59,854 nucleotides of DNA. It comes from Bacteroidota bacterium (GTDB lineage Bacteria > Bacteroidota > Bacteroidia > Cytophagales > Cytophagaceae). Of this stretch, positions 10,082 through 19,362 are shown one piece after another. Within the stretch, counting starts at the first letter, position 1; every line of letters starts with the position of its first letter. The translations under genes were made by a program, and so were the position numbers. The notes below the pieces were generated by a model. It had not been told where the DNA came from and searched no databases. It was given only the letters and a program-made list of their open reading frames with translations. The stretch lies in contig JAEYZG010000063.1 in assembly GCA_023428135.1 (NCBI GenBank), forward strand, positions 1 to 59,854, written 5' to 3'.

Positions 10082-13069
10082 TCATGTTAGCCTTTCTTCC
10101 AACATGTCCTTCCAAATAATAAATCCTTTTCTATCATCAGAATAGTCATGGACTATCCGGCTGAAATTATTCGGAGGATTTTTAAGAAATCCTTGTCTCC
10201 CTTTGTTTTTTATGAGATTCAGGTCGTTATCTACTTGTCGTAATTTATCCGGAAGTGTTTGTTTGTCATCGTCAAAATGCCAGATGTATGTAGCTTCCTC
10301 TGTATCTAATGTCTCCAGGATAAAATGGAATCCTTTTTTTCCTGGTAAAAGAAATACAAAAGAGAAAGGGCTTAGAATAAATCTAAGTTTTAAAATATGA
10401 CTAGCATGTTTGTCAGCAAGATATTTTAATTGCTTTTCATGTTTATACAGTTTATTCTTGAGAAGGTCATTTAATAATTCTTCTCCGGATTGATAAAGTC
10501 TGTTGCTTACTTGATCGTCCTTTTGTAATTGGTCAATGTTCAAAAGGTGTGCGTCTTTATTTGTTGATTCCCTTCCTAAAAAAAACTTGTTTACAAATCT
10601 GAATTTAACTCCTTCAATAACCTCTCTATTGATTTTGTTAATGTCTGAAGATGTTGCTATTTGAGAGAGTAGTTTTCCGTTCTCAAATTCTGCATATACA
10701 TTAACATTTATACTATTCATTTTTAGAACCTTTGTAAAGTATGGCTTCAATACTTCGAACTCTGGTCTTACCTCAATATTTTCAATATCAAATTCAAGTT
10801 CTCTTTTGATATCAGGAAATTTATATTTAAAAGCAATGCTTCCATAGCGGAATTCTAGATTATTCAAATTAATTTTTATTTTCTGATCTATGATGAAAGG
10901 TTCTTCTTTTGTTGATGGAGTAACTTCTAAAGGGCTGTCAAATAACGTAGCTTGTCGATCAATCTTTCGGTAATAGGTATTACGTTTTAGGAACATTTTG
11001 TTCAGGTAATCAATCTTTATATCTCTGTAGTCATATATCGTTGGAGTTACCTCAGAACGCTGTACTCTTCCTATATACTGGACCAGTTTACCTTCAAAAG
11101 AAAAGGGATAAACCAGGAAAAGACAATTGGCATTTGGTAAGTCAGTTCCTTCTCCGAAGAATTGGCCGGTTGTAATAAGTGTCTGATAGTTCCCATCTTT
11201 AAGGGTTTTCCATTTTATATTTCTGTTGTTTTCTGAATCTTCCCCGCTTAATGCAATGGTTTCAAAGGATTGTTTCAGGAATTGATATAAAGAATCAATA
11301 TGCTCTTTTCGCTCGGTAATAATAACCACTTTTCTTCCGGCTTTCAATTCGCTATTGACATCATTCAAGATATGCTTATTCCTTGTTGAATCATGGATCA
11401 GAATTTTTGAAAGCGTTTCAAATGGATCCGTTTTGGAATTAAAAGGAATATCAAGCTCTGTATTTCGGATAATGATTTTTGCTTGGGAGGCTTTACTTAT
11501 CTCTTCTGGTTTTATTTCAGATATTATTTCTCCCAAATGAATAAAAATGAGTTTACCGTCATTGTATTTCCGAAAAGGAGTAGCGGTTAGTCCATAGAGG
11601 TAATGGCATGGAAGTTTTGAAATAGTACTTCGGAATGTTTCAGCCGGAATGTGATGGCATTCGTCTATAATGATCGTTCCAAATGTTTTTGAGTTTACTA
11701 TTCCATCAGTTTTTTCCAATTCTTTTGAAAGACTTTGGATCATCGCGACTGTAATCTGTTTCCCAATCCTGTTTTTTCCTTGCCCTATTTTCCCGATCTC
11801 ATTGTTTGGAATTCCTAGAAATGTCTCGATCCTTTCAATCCATTGTTCGGCAATCTGCTTCCTATGTGTGATAATTAATGCCGGTAGTTTTTTGTCGGAA
11901 ATGATTTTAAGACTAACAATTGTTTTTCCAGAACCAGGCGGAGCAACAATTACTCCCAGATCTTTCCTTGATATAACATCTAGGATTTTTTCCTGATGTT
12001 CCCTAAGCTTTGCTTGAAAGGAAAAGTAAACTTCAGGATACTTATTCCTTTTATCAAAAAAGTCGTATTCGATTTTATTTTCCCTGCAAAATCGAATCAG
12101 CTTTCCAATAAAGCCTCTTGGTATGACCACTTCAGATTCAGATTCTTCTATAAAGCGGAAATTGCGTTCTGTTCCAAACGTGTTTCTTCCAGTTTTCTTT
12201 TTGACAAAAAAATCTGTGTTCGGAAAATTTAATTCTTCTTTTAAATAATTAATTAGTTTAATTGCTAACCCATCCCGGCTTATCCTTACTTCATTATCTA
12301 GTGTTATGGATAATTTTCCTGTTTCTTTATTCCTGATAATTCCATCGTTCTTCCTTGAAAGGGTTTCATATAATGTATCAAGCTGATTAGAAGTGATCCT
12401 TTGGATCTTTTCTAAGAACTTCCATTGGTCAGAATAAGGCTCTAAGGTGTCTGGATCAATAAAGCAATTGTTGCCCTGTTCTAGTGTCTTTCCAAAAAGA
12501 GGAAGGGCGATTAAATTTCCCATTCCTTTTCCAGAAAGGAAGTCCTGATTGGGGAAGAGTCTGTCAAAGCTTGAGCTTTTGTCAAAAACAGAAAAGATTC
12601 CTGTTTCTTCTAATATAGAAATAAAAATCTTCCGGCTTTTGACGGCAGGGTATGGATGTTCAAAAAATATCCAAACATGGCCTCCTTTACCGGAGCGAGA
12701 CCGTTCAAGGTAAGCTGGTATATTCTTTTCTTTGCATGCTTTAAGAAATTTTCTGCATTCCTCTGTCCAATTCTCTTTATCAAAATCAGCAGCGATAAAC
12801 CAGGAAGTGTTGTTTTTGAGTAAGGGATATAGTCCAATATGTTGCTTTCCTTTAAAGTGCTTCTCAATTTCTTCATCAGAAAATTTGAGGTAACTTTTGT
12901 CCTCAAAATTCTGAAATGTTCCACCCTTGATTCTGTGTGCCCGATATCTGTATGGGTCATAAAAATAAGCAGGTGAATATCCGCTTTTGTTTTCCTTTTC
13001 CCACCTTAGGGCAAATACATCTTCTCTGCCTTTGAAGAGAGATTTGAATAAATTGCACTTATCAGACAT
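10082..13069 (-). CDS. TOTE-type primase-SF2 helicase fusion
   Basis: A 995-residue two-enzyme fusion. Residues 1-230 form an archaeo-eukaryotic primase (AEP) domain of the kind named after TOTE conflict systems: metal-binding DFD at 95-97, the GGHVWIFFE motif with His131, and FDRLFPNQD with Asp176. Residues 350-720 form a superfamily 2 helicase: Walker A APPGSGKT near 375, DECHH near 469, LTATPFRKY, and motif VI QYIGRVQRSE. The last 270 residues were not recognised; no clear nuclease motif is seen. Relatives are proposed, mainly from genome-context studies, to act against invading DNA. It is the distal gene of a minus-strand block with an AlbA_2-type ATPase and is flanked by ordinary transport and housekeeping genes. 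Catalytic residues look intact; the defence role is inference. Confidence 0.85.
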   Translation of the reverse strand: MSDKCNLFKSLFKGREDVFALRWEKENKSGYSPAYFYDPYRYRAHRIKGGTFQNFEDKSYLKFSDEEIEKHFKGKQHIGLYPLLKNNTSWFIAADFDKENWTEECRKFLKACKEKNIPAYLERSRSGKGGHVWIFFEHPYPAVKSRKIFISILEETGIFSVFDKSSSFDRLFPNQDFLSGKGMGNLIALPLFGKTLEQGNNCFIDPDTLEPYSDQWKFLEKIQRITSNQLDTLYETLSRKNDGIIRNKETGKLSITLDNEVRISRDGLAIKLINYLKEELNFPNTDFFVKKKTGRNTFGTERNFRFIEESESEVVIPRGFIGKLIRFCRENKIEYDFFDKRNKYPEVYFSFQAKLREHQEKILDVISRKDLGVIVAPPGSGKTIVSLKIISDKKLPALIITHRKQIAEQWIERIETFLGIPNNEIGKIGQGKNRIGKQITVAMIQSLSKELEKTDGIVNSKTFGTIIIDECHHIPAETFRSTISKLPCHYLYGLTATPFRKYNDGKLIFIHLGEIISEIKPEEISKASQAKIIIRNTELDIPFNSKTDPFETLSKILIHDSTRNKHILNDVNSELKAGRKVVIITERKEHIDSLYQFLKQSFETIALSGEDSENNRNIKWKTLKDGNYQTLITTGQFFGEGTDLPNANCLFLVYPFSFEGKLVQYIGRVQRSEVTPTIYDYRDIKIDYLNKMFLKRNTYYRKIDRQATLFDSPLEVTPSTKEEPFIIDQKIKINLNNLEFRYGSIAFKYKFPDIKRELEFDIENIEVRPEFEVLKPYFTKVLKMNSINVNVYAEFENGKLLSQIATSSDINKINREVIEGVKFRFVNKFFLGRESTNKDAHLLNIDQLQKDDQVSNRLYQSGEELLNDLLKNKLYKHEKQLKYLADKHASHILKLRFILSPFSFVFLLPGKKGFHFILETLDTEEATYIWHFDDDKQTLPDKLRQVDNDLNLIKNKGRQGFLKNPPNNFSRIVHDYSDDRKGFIIWKDMLEERLT

Positions 13070-13143
13070 TTCGGAATCTGTTTTGATTAGTTTCTTCCTT
13101 CTTTGTGAGTCTGGAATTGTTCAGTTCAAAGCTATTTAATGTG

Positions 13144-13198
13144 ATTGGCTCATAAGTTGAGTCAATTATGAGCCAATTGAGCCAATTATGAACCAATT
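13144..13198. repeat. Perfect 12-bp inverted repeat plus direct copies of GAGCCAATT
   Basis: The arms ATTGGCTCATAA (13144-13155) and TTATGAGCCAAT (13166-13177) are a perfect inverted repeat around a 10-base loop. Two more near-copies of the right arm follow (13179-13187 exact for GAGCCAATT; 13189-13198 with one change), running into the last codons of the AlbA_2-type gene. It sits between that gene and the primase-helicase start. It could be an operator, a transcript-end hairpin without a T-run, or a collapsed coding repeat. Confidence 0.7.
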
Positions 13199-14511
13199 AA
13201 AATATAATTTGTGCCTGCACCGATATCACCGGTTCTTATTAAAACTTTATGCTTTTCCACCAATTCTGTCAAATCTCTTGTCGCAGTTGCTTTGGAAACA
13301 TTATTCAAGATTTGATATTCACTATTGGTAACTCTCCCTTTTTCTTTAACAAATAATACCGCCTTCACCTGCCTTTCATTCAATCCAAGCTTAACAAGAT
13401 AATCTTCATTCAGAATATCTTTGAAAATTGTAAGCAAAAAACCGCCATCTTGTTCTATCATTTCTGGTTCGGGAAGCTCTGCTGCTTTACAACTGTCAAT
13501 GATCTTGATGGTGCCTCTGCCCCAAGCGTCAATATATCCGCCCTTAAAACAAACGTCGGCAATAATCGGGTTTCTGGGTCTTGAAGCATGAGGACGTTTC
13601 AATGCGTCCAGTGTTAAGCCTTCCGGAAGGAAACCTTCATTCCATATATTAATCTTTTCGTCATAAACTCTGATTTGGGTCGGAGCTCCCATATAATTGC
13701 GGTGTACCAAGGCATTAAGAATCATCTCACGCATTGCGTCAACTGGATATTCTCCTTTTTCTATGCGATGTATTCCTTCAAAATGAATTGGCCTGGTTAA
13801 AAACTTATGGTTGAGCTGATTTAAAACTGCCTGCAGAAGAACAATTAAATTACCTTCTTCTGTTTCCTGGAATTTCAGATCCGTATCATCCTTTCCAAAA
13901 CGACCGATCTTAACAAAAGTGTTGGGATAAAATTTAGCAGGTTCTTTACCAAACAGAATAATGGCTGCACGTTTTAGCTTTCCATTTTCACTGAGCCTGA
14001 GTTTTTCAAATAATTCCGGTAAAGTTAATCCATCATTTTCAGGCAAACGACCGGCTTTCTCAGATGCTTTTAAAAAAGTATCAACTGTCTTTTCGTTTAT
14101 GTCGCCAAAGCTTGCACGCTGCTCTATTACATCATCCCATGTTTTTCCAGATTTCTTCAAAAGAAATTCATTCAGAGAAGCTCCGGTTAATTCTTGTTTG
14201 GTACTACCGCTACGGTAATAATATCTACCTCTGACTGAAATAGGAACAGAATACGGATGCGTATTTATTTCAATAAAATACTTTCCTTTTTCTTCATGAA
14301 GATTTATTTCAGAAGAAATACCCATTGCATTCCTGATTTTGTTGGGTATATCATCCATCAGCTTTTTATAATCGTCAATTCCAACAACTTTTCCATTATC
14401 GTCTTTACCAATAAAGATTATACCACCCTGGGCATTTGCAAATCCACAAATCCATTTCAGATAATCATCATGCCAACTTTGTTTGTATTCGATGTTTTGT
14501 TGTTCGGGCAT
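13186..14511 (-). CDS. AlbA_2/Schlafen-type ATP-binding protein with C-terminal HTH
   Basis: A 441-residue protein. The N-terminal domain (residues 5-120) contains EYKQSW, FANAQGGIIFIGKDDNG and a YYRSGSTKQ element, the signature of the AlbA_2 (Schlafen-like, divergent AAA-4) nucleic-acid-binding domain. The middle (about 235-370) is a GHKL-like ATP-binding region with MILNALVHRNY and WGRGTIKI. The C-terminus (about 375-440) is a winged helix of the DeoR/MarR kind (VSKATATRDLTELVEK). Proteins of this type are often annotated as transcriptional regulators or RecG-like; several family members occur with mobile or defence genes. It lies 116 bases upstream of the primase-helicase on the same strand, so co-expression is plausible. 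The short repeats at its 3' end reach into the coding sequence. Confidence 0.85.
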   Translation of the reverse strand: MPEQQNIEYKQSWHDDYLKWICGFANAQGGIIFIGKDDNGKVVGIDDYKKLMDDIPNKIRNAMGISSEINLHEEKGKYFIEINTHPYSVPISVRGRYYYRSGSTKQELTGASLNEFLLKKSGKTWDDVIEQRASFGDINEKTVDTFLKASEKAGRLPENDGLTLPELFEKLRLSENGKLKRAAIILFGKEPAKFYPNTFVKIGRFGKDDTDLKFQETEEGNLIVLLQAVLNQLNHKFLTRPIHFEGIHRIEKGEYPVDAMREMILNALVHRNYMGAPTQIRVYDEKINIWNEGFLPEGLTLDALKRPHASRPRNPIIADVCFKGGYIDAWGRGTIKIIDSCKAAELPEPEMIEQDGGFLLTIFKDILNEDYLVKLGLNERQVKAVLFVKEKGRVTNSEYQILNNVSKATATRDLTELVEKHKVLIRTGDIGAGTNYILIGS

Positions 14512-14629
14512 ATTTAAATATGATTTAAAAATTGTTATGAATGGTTCTTTTTGACTTTTTTTATAGAGCCATATCTATAAGAAATATGTAATTAACATAC
14601 TGTAAACCTTAACAAAAGGTATTTCCTTT

Positions 14630-14651
14630 AAGTGGTCAAATTCCACCACTT
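14630..14651 (-). terminator. Possible weak terminator hairpin
   Basis: AAGTGGT and ACCACTT form a 7-bp stem with an 8-base loop, 16 bases past the stop of the 141-residue hypothetical gene. On the minus strand it is followed by AAAGGAAA rather than a T-run, so it is weak. Confidence 0.3.
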
Positions 14652-14666
14652 TAAAATTAGGATTGT

Positions 14667-15092
14667 TTATCCGAAGTGACTGAATCCTTGTGAAAATTCC
14701 AATTCATTATTGAATTGAGATGCTAATATTTCTTTTAGTTCAGGTGATACAAACAAATGTTCTTCCATATATATCCAGACTTGCTGCCCTTGTATTTTAA
14801 TTGAATTAATAATCTCCGGGGAAATTGAATTTTTGATTGTCAATTCATAATAATTATTGAATTCAATCTTTGAAACTTGATCAAGGATCTTCCTTTGTGT
14901 TATGCTCAATTGTTCATTTCCTATTTTTTTGAAAACAGATAATAGTTCTTGTTTTATCAGAATATATCCAGGGCCACTTATTAGAAGTGATAAATCTCCA
15001 TCTTTTAAAATTCTAAAATGGTTATCCTTCAGTCTCCATAATTGAATTTGGATAGTATTTTTGTTTGTTACTTTAATTGGAATGTTACTCAT
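14667..15092 (-). CDS. Hypothetical 141-residue protein
   Basis: I do not recognise this protein. It is soluble, has no signal peptide or membrane segment, and alternates short beta strands and amphipathic helices: ILKDGDLSLLISGPGYILIKQELL in the first half and GQQVWIYMEEHLFVSPELKEIL in the second. It ends in a Phe-rich tail. The ATG start has in-frame support and an AT-rich upstream region. It lies 155 bases upstream of the AlbA_2-type gene on the same strand and could belong to that accessory block, but there is no direct sign of shared transcription. It might be an effector, an immunity partner or an unrelated gene. Confidence 0.6.
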   Translation of the reverse strand: MSNIPIKVTNKNTIQIQLWRLKDNHFRILKDGDLSLLISGPGYILIKQELLSVFKKIGNEQLSITQRKILDQVSKIEFNNYYELTIKNSISPEIINSIKIQGQQVWIYMEEHLFVSPELKEILASQFNNELEFSQGFSHFG

Positions 15093-15273
15093 TGAACTTG
15101 TGAATAAACAACTTTTAAAAATCTTTTTGAACCAAGGGAGTCTTTTTCTTAGAATATCCTATAACTTAATTTATTATTTGTTCTAATTCAATATATACTC
15201 ATCTCTTTCCCTCCTAAATTATTCGTTATACAAATAATTATTCAAAAAAACTCAATGTGTCAGGGCAATTAAA

Positions 15274-15305
15274 AAAGCCCCGAAGTTTATCTCCTCCGGG
15301 GCTTT
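15274..15305 (-). terminator. Intrinsic terminator of the ileS-lspA operon
   Basis: AAAGCCCCG (15274-15282) pairs with CGGGGCTTT (15297-15305) around a 14-base loop; on the minus strand the stem is followed by TTTTTT. It lies 22 bases after the lspA stop codon. Confidence 0.85.
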
Positions 15306-15326
15306 CTATTATACTATTTTCTGATA

Positions 15327-15956
15327 TTAATTATTCTCAGCTTTCTCCGTCACTGATTCTTCCTTATCGGCGTCTTTAAAGAATCTTTTCTGCCAGATGA
15401 GTATAACACAGACCCCAATAAAGATAGCAGCATCAGCGATATTGAAAATCGGCCAGAAGGCATAATGCTCTCCTCCGAATATCGGAATCCACTCCGGTAG
15501 TCTGCCTTCCCAGATATCTATATAAAACATATCTATTACCTGTCCGTGAAACCATGGTGTACTTGAACCGTCAGGAGCGTTGTTCAGAAGTACTCCATAA
15601 AAGGTACTGTCTATTACATTGCCTATCGCACCTCCAAGTATCAAAGCAATACACCAAAGCATACCGGGAGCCATGTCTTTTTTTGCAAGGCGATATAAAT
15701 ACACTGAAATAGCAACCATCGCAATGATTCTGAACAGGCTTAGAATAAGCTTTCCATAAGGTATACCTAATTCAAAACCGAAAGCCATCCCCGGGTTGGT
15801 AGTGTAGTAAAGCTTAAACCAGTCGTCAAAAATTCTGATCTGTCCGGGATAACCAAAGTCCATTTTAAAATGAACCAGAAGTTTTACGATCTGGTCAAGA
15901 ACAATTACTCCAAGAGTAAGAAAGTAGTACTTATAGTATTTATATTGAAGGGCCAT
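15327..15956 (-). CDS. lspA: Lipoprotein signal peptidase (signal peptidase II)
   Basis: LspA is an inner-membrane aspartyl protease that cuts the signal peptide from prolipoproteins after lipidation. The two catalytic aspartates are in GNVIDSTFYG (Asp116) and FNIADAAIFIG (Asp175), and the conserved LDQIVKLLV and NPGMAFGF motifs are present. Four membrane segments are predicted. At 209 residues it is longer than the roughly 165 of Proteobacterial LspA; the extra part is the periplasmic loop between the two catalytic Asp residues plus an acidic tail, common in Bacteroidota. It starts 16 bases after the ileS stop, so the two form an operon, the same pairing as ileS-lspA in many bacteria. A strong terminator follows. 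Confidence 0.95.
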   Translation of the reverse strand: MALQYKYYKYYFLTLGVIVLDQIVKLLVHFKMDFGYPGQIRIFDDWFKLYYTTNPGMAFGFELGIPYGKLILSLFRIIAMVAISVYLYRLAKKDMAPGMLWCIALILGGAIGNVIDSTFYGVLLNNAPDGSSTPWFHGQVIDMFYIDIWEGRLPEWIPIFGGEHYAFWPIFNIADAAIFIGVCVILIWQKRFFKDADKEESVTEKAENN

Positions 15957-15972
15957 GCCTCTTTATAGTTTT

Positions 15973-18900
15973 TTAAAGTTCAATTTTCATTACAAGCTGA
16001 TGCTCGTCCATATCAACAAGCTTGCCATCTTTCAGATTTTCCGTAAGCACAAGTGATAATGCCTGAGTCTCACTGCAGATATATTCTTTATTGGCAAGCA
16101 AGGCATTATCTATCAACTCATCTTTTTTCTGAATGGTGATTTTGATTTTGTCCTGAACCTCGAGTCCCATGTCTTTTCTCATGTTCTGTACTCTGTTCAC
16201 AACATCTCTCGCAATACCTTCTTTTTTGAGTTCTTCTGTAATGGTAATGTCAAGAGCTACGGTAACGCCGTTTTCACTTGCCACAGACCATCCTGGAATA
16301 TCTTCAGAAGAAATCTCAACATCTTCCAGTGTGATCTGAACAATGTCTCCTGTCAGCTTTATCTTGAAAGCATTTTCTTTCTCCAGTTTCTGAATGTCAT
16401 CTTGAGTCATTGCAGATATCGCAGCTCCCACTTCTTTTAATCTTGGCCCATATTCTTTCCCAAGTTTCTTGAAGTTAGGCTTGATTTTCTTCACTACAAC
16501 CCCTGACGTATCTTCGATGTATTCAATCTTCTTGATGTTAACCTCAGAAAGGATCAGATCTTCAACGGCCACTATTCTGTTTTTGTAATCCTGATTCAGT
16601 ACCGGAATCAATAATCTTGAAAGTGGTTGTCTTACTTTTATTGTATGACCTTTTCTTAAAGAGTGTACAAGTGATGAAATTCTCTGTGCCAATGACATTC
16701 TTTCTTCAAGATCTAAATCAATCTGCTTGTCATCTGCAACAGGGAATTGGCTTAAATGGATACTTGCAACTTTTTCTTTTCCACTTACTTCATTCAGATC
16801 AAGAAATATTTTCTCTGAATAGAACGGTGCTATAGATGCAGATAATTTTGCAATTGTCAAAAGACAAGTATAAAGTGTCTGATAAGCAGCAATCTTATCT
16901 TCATTGTATTCACCTTTCCAGAAACGTTTTCTGTTAAGACGAACATACCAGTTACTCAAATCATCAACCACAAAGTCCTGGATCTCTCTGCCGGCCCTTG
17001 TAGGTTCATATTCAGCATAGGCTTCATCCACTTTCTTAATAAGAGTATTAAGCCTTGAAATGACCCATCTGTCGCTTTCTGTTCTCTTATTCAGAGGAAC
17101 TTCAGCTTCTTTAAAGGTAAAGTTGTCCAGATTTGAATACAGTGCGAAGAAGGAATAGGTGTTCTGAAGTGTTCCGAAGAATCTTCTCTGAACCTCAGTT
17201 ACCCCGTCAATATTGAATTTCAGGTTATCCCAAGGAGGTGCATTAACGATCATATACCATCTTGTCGCATCTGGTCCGAACTGACCGATGGTCTCAAATG
17301 GATTGATTACGTTACCAACTCTTTTAGACATCTTTGCACCGTTTTTGTCCAATACAAGGCCATTGGCAATTACATTTTTAAATGCAACAGAGTCTTTTAA
17401 CATCACTGCTATTGCGTGAAGCGTAAAGAACCATCCTCTTGTCTGGTCTACCCCTTCAGCGATAAAGTCTGCAGGGAAGTTATTGTCAAATACATCTTTA
17501 TTCTCAAACGGGTAGTGCCACTGAGCATAAGGCATAGCTCCGGAATCAAACCAAACGTCGATCAGGTCAGTCTCACGGATCATAGGTTTGCCCGATTCAC
17601 TTATCAGTACAATCTGATCAACATAAGGACGGTGAAGATCCTCGACCGATTTAAGATTGTAGATCTTTGTTTTAAATTCCTTTTCTTTTTGAGCAAGCGT
17701 TTCAGCATTGATGTTAAGCGCTTTGTTCGCTTTCTGAATTTCTTCATTCAGCTCCTGCAGAGAACCGATACATTTTTCTTCTTTACCATCTTCTGTTCTC
17801 CAGATAGGAAGCGGAGTTCCCCAATATCTTGATCTGGAAAGGTTCCAGTCAACAAGGTTCTCAAGCCAGTTTCCGAAACGTCCGGTACCAGTGCTTGCAG
17901 GCTTCCAATTGATGGTTTTGTTCAATTCAACCAGTCTGTCTTTTACAGCAGTTGTTTTGATAAACCATGAATCAAGTGGATAGTACAATACAGGTTTATC
18001 TGTTCTCCAGCAGTGAGGGTAGGAGTGTTCGTACTTTATAACTTTAAAAGATTTGTTTTCAGTCTTAAGCTTTATACCAATTCTTTCATCTACCGAAAGG
18101 TATTTGTCACGTCCCTGTTTTTTTCTCTCTTCCTCTTTTTCAGCTTCAGTCAGGTAACCTTCCTTTACATATTCTCCGGGAAAGTCTTTTACCTCAGTTA
18201 CAAACTTTCCTTGTTTATCAACAAGGGGCAGTTGATTGCCTTCTTCGTCTTTAACAGTAATAGCAGGCACTCCGGCAAGTTTGGCTACTCTTGCATCGTC
18301 TGCACCAAAGGTAGGGGCAATGTGAACGATACCTGTTCCATCTTCAGTACTTACAAAGTCTCCAGGTATTACTCTGAAAGCTTTGTCTGCTTCTTCCGGC
18401 TGTACATAAGGTAAAAGCTGTTCATATCTGATACCAATTAGCTCTTTCCCTTTTATTTCTTTTAATACTATCGTTTCTCCAACTTCTTTAGCAAAATATT
18501 CTGTTAGTAAATCTTTTGCTAAAATATAATGTCCTGGCTCCTGAGTATAGGTATTCTGTTTTAAAGTTGTAATAACGTAAGTTATGTTCTCACCTACTGC
18601 AAGCGCACTGTTTGAAGGAAGTGTCCACGGAGTGGTCGTCCATGCCAGGAAATAAGTCTGATCCGCTTCTTCATCAGATAGGCCAAATAGACTTTTTATT
18701 TTTTCCTTTGAACTTTCAGCTACTTTAAATTGAGCCGTGATGGATGTATCTCTAACATCTTTATAAGTTCCCGGTTGATTCAACTCGTGTGAGCTGAGTC
18801 CGGTACCAGCTGCTGGAGAGTATGGCTGAATGGTGTAGCCCTTGTACAAAAAGCCTTTTTTATAAAGCTCTTTTAAAAGGAACCATACAGACTCTATATA

Positions 18901-19362
18901 TTCTTTCTCAAATGTGATATAAGGATTATCAAGATCGACCCAATAACCCATTTTTTCAGTAAGGTCATCCCACTGTGATTTATATTTCATCACAGCTTCA
19001 CGGCACTTCTGGTTGTATTCTTCAACAGAGATTTTTTTGCCGATATCTTCTTTGGTGATACCAAGTTCTTTTTCAACCTGCAGTTCTACAGGCAGGCCAT
19101 GTGTGTCCCAACCGCCTTTTCTTTTTACCTGAAATCCTTTTAATGTTTTGTAACGGCAGAAAATATCCTTTACAGTTCTTGCCATTACGTGGTGAATACC
19201 GGGAGTTCCATTTGCAGAAGGCGGCCCTTCGTAAAATGTAAAACTTGGAGCACCTTCTCTGCTCGTTATAGATTGTTCGAAAACCTTATGCTGCTTCCAG
19301 TAAGAAAGTACTTCTTCTCCTACTTTTGCAAGATCGACGTTCTTGTATTCCCTGTACTTCAC
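15973..19362 (-). CDS. ileS: Isoleucyl-tRNA synthetase, eukaryote-like type with GIHH signature
   Basis: This 1,129-residue class I synthetase charges tRNA-Ile. The catalytic fold, the CP1 editing domain (TTTPWTLPSNSALAV), the KMSKR loop (AKMSKRVGNV) and the C-terminal anticodon-binding region are all present. The normal HxGH signature is replaced: the sequence reads NGTPGIHHVMA, so residues 55-58 are G-I-H-H, a swap of the first and third motif positions. This change has been linked in other bacterial type-2 IleRS enzymes to very high mupirocin resistance. The length and missing C-terminal zinc motif also fit the type-2 group. The start is GTG; no in-frame ATG lies just upstream, and the N-terminus MKYREYKNVDL matches the family. 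It is the only IleRS seen in the window and is followed by lspA. Confidence 0.96.
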   Translation of the reverse strand: MKYREYKNVDLAKVGEEVLSYWKQHKVFEQSITSREGAPSFTFYEGPPSANGTPGIHHVMARTVKDIFCRYKTLKGFQVKRKGGWDTHGLPVELQVEKELGITKEDIGKKISVEEYNQKCREAVMKYKSQWDDLTEKMGYWVDLDNPYITFEKEYIESVWFLLKELYKKGFLYKGYTIQPYSPAAGTGLSSHELNQPGTYKDVRDTSITAQFKVAESSKEKIKSLFGLSDEEADQTYFLAWTTTPWTLPSNSALAVGENITYVITTLKQNTYTQEPGHYILAKDLLTEYFAKEVGETIVLKEIKGKELIGIRYEQLLPYVQPEEADKAFRVIPGDFVSTEDGTGIVHIAPTFGADDARVAKLAGVPAITVKDEEGNQLPLVDKQGKFVTEVKDFPGEYVKEGYLTEAEKEEERKKQGRDKYLSVDERIGIKLKTENKSFKVIKYEHSYPHCWRTDKPVLYYPLDSWFIKTTAVKDRLVELNKTINWKPASTGTGRFGNWLENLVDWNLSRSRYWGTPLPIWRTEDGKEEKCIGSLQELNEEIQKANKALNINAETLAQKEKEFKTKIYNLKSVEDLHRPYVDQIVLISESGKPMIRETDLIDVWFDSGAMPYAQWHYPFENKDVFDNNFPADFIAEGVDQTRGWFFTLHAIAVMLKDSVAFKNVIANGLVLDKNGAKMSKRVGNVINPFETIGQFGPDATRWYMIVNAPPWDNLKFNIDGVTEVQRRFFGTLQNTYSFFALYSNLDNFTFKEAEVPLNKRTESDRWVISRLNTLIKKVDEAYAEYEPTRAGREIQDFVVDDLSNWYVRLNRKRFWKGEYNEDKIAAYQTLYTCLLTIAKLSASIAPFYSEKIFLDLNEVSGKEKVASIHLSQFPVADDKQIDLDLEERMSLAQRISSLVHSLRKGHTIKVRQPLSRLLIPVLNQDYKNRIVAVEDLILSEVNIKKIEYIEDTSGVVVKKIKPNFKKLGKEYGPRLKEVGAAISAMTQDDIQKLEKENAFKIKLTGDIVQITLEDVEISSEDIPGWSVASENGVTVALDITITEELKKEGIARDVVNRVQNMRKDMGLEVQDKIKITIQKKDELIDNALLANKEYICSETQALSLVLTENLKDGKLVDMDEHQLVMKIEL

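Noticed and set aside
10082..14511. Possible transposon or integron around the primase-helicase block
   Set aside because: No transposase, integrase, attachment site or flanking direct repeats were seen, and the ends of the block are undefined.
17416..17832. 138-codon open frame on the plus strand
   Set aside because: It is antisense to the ileS catalytic core and has no independent support.
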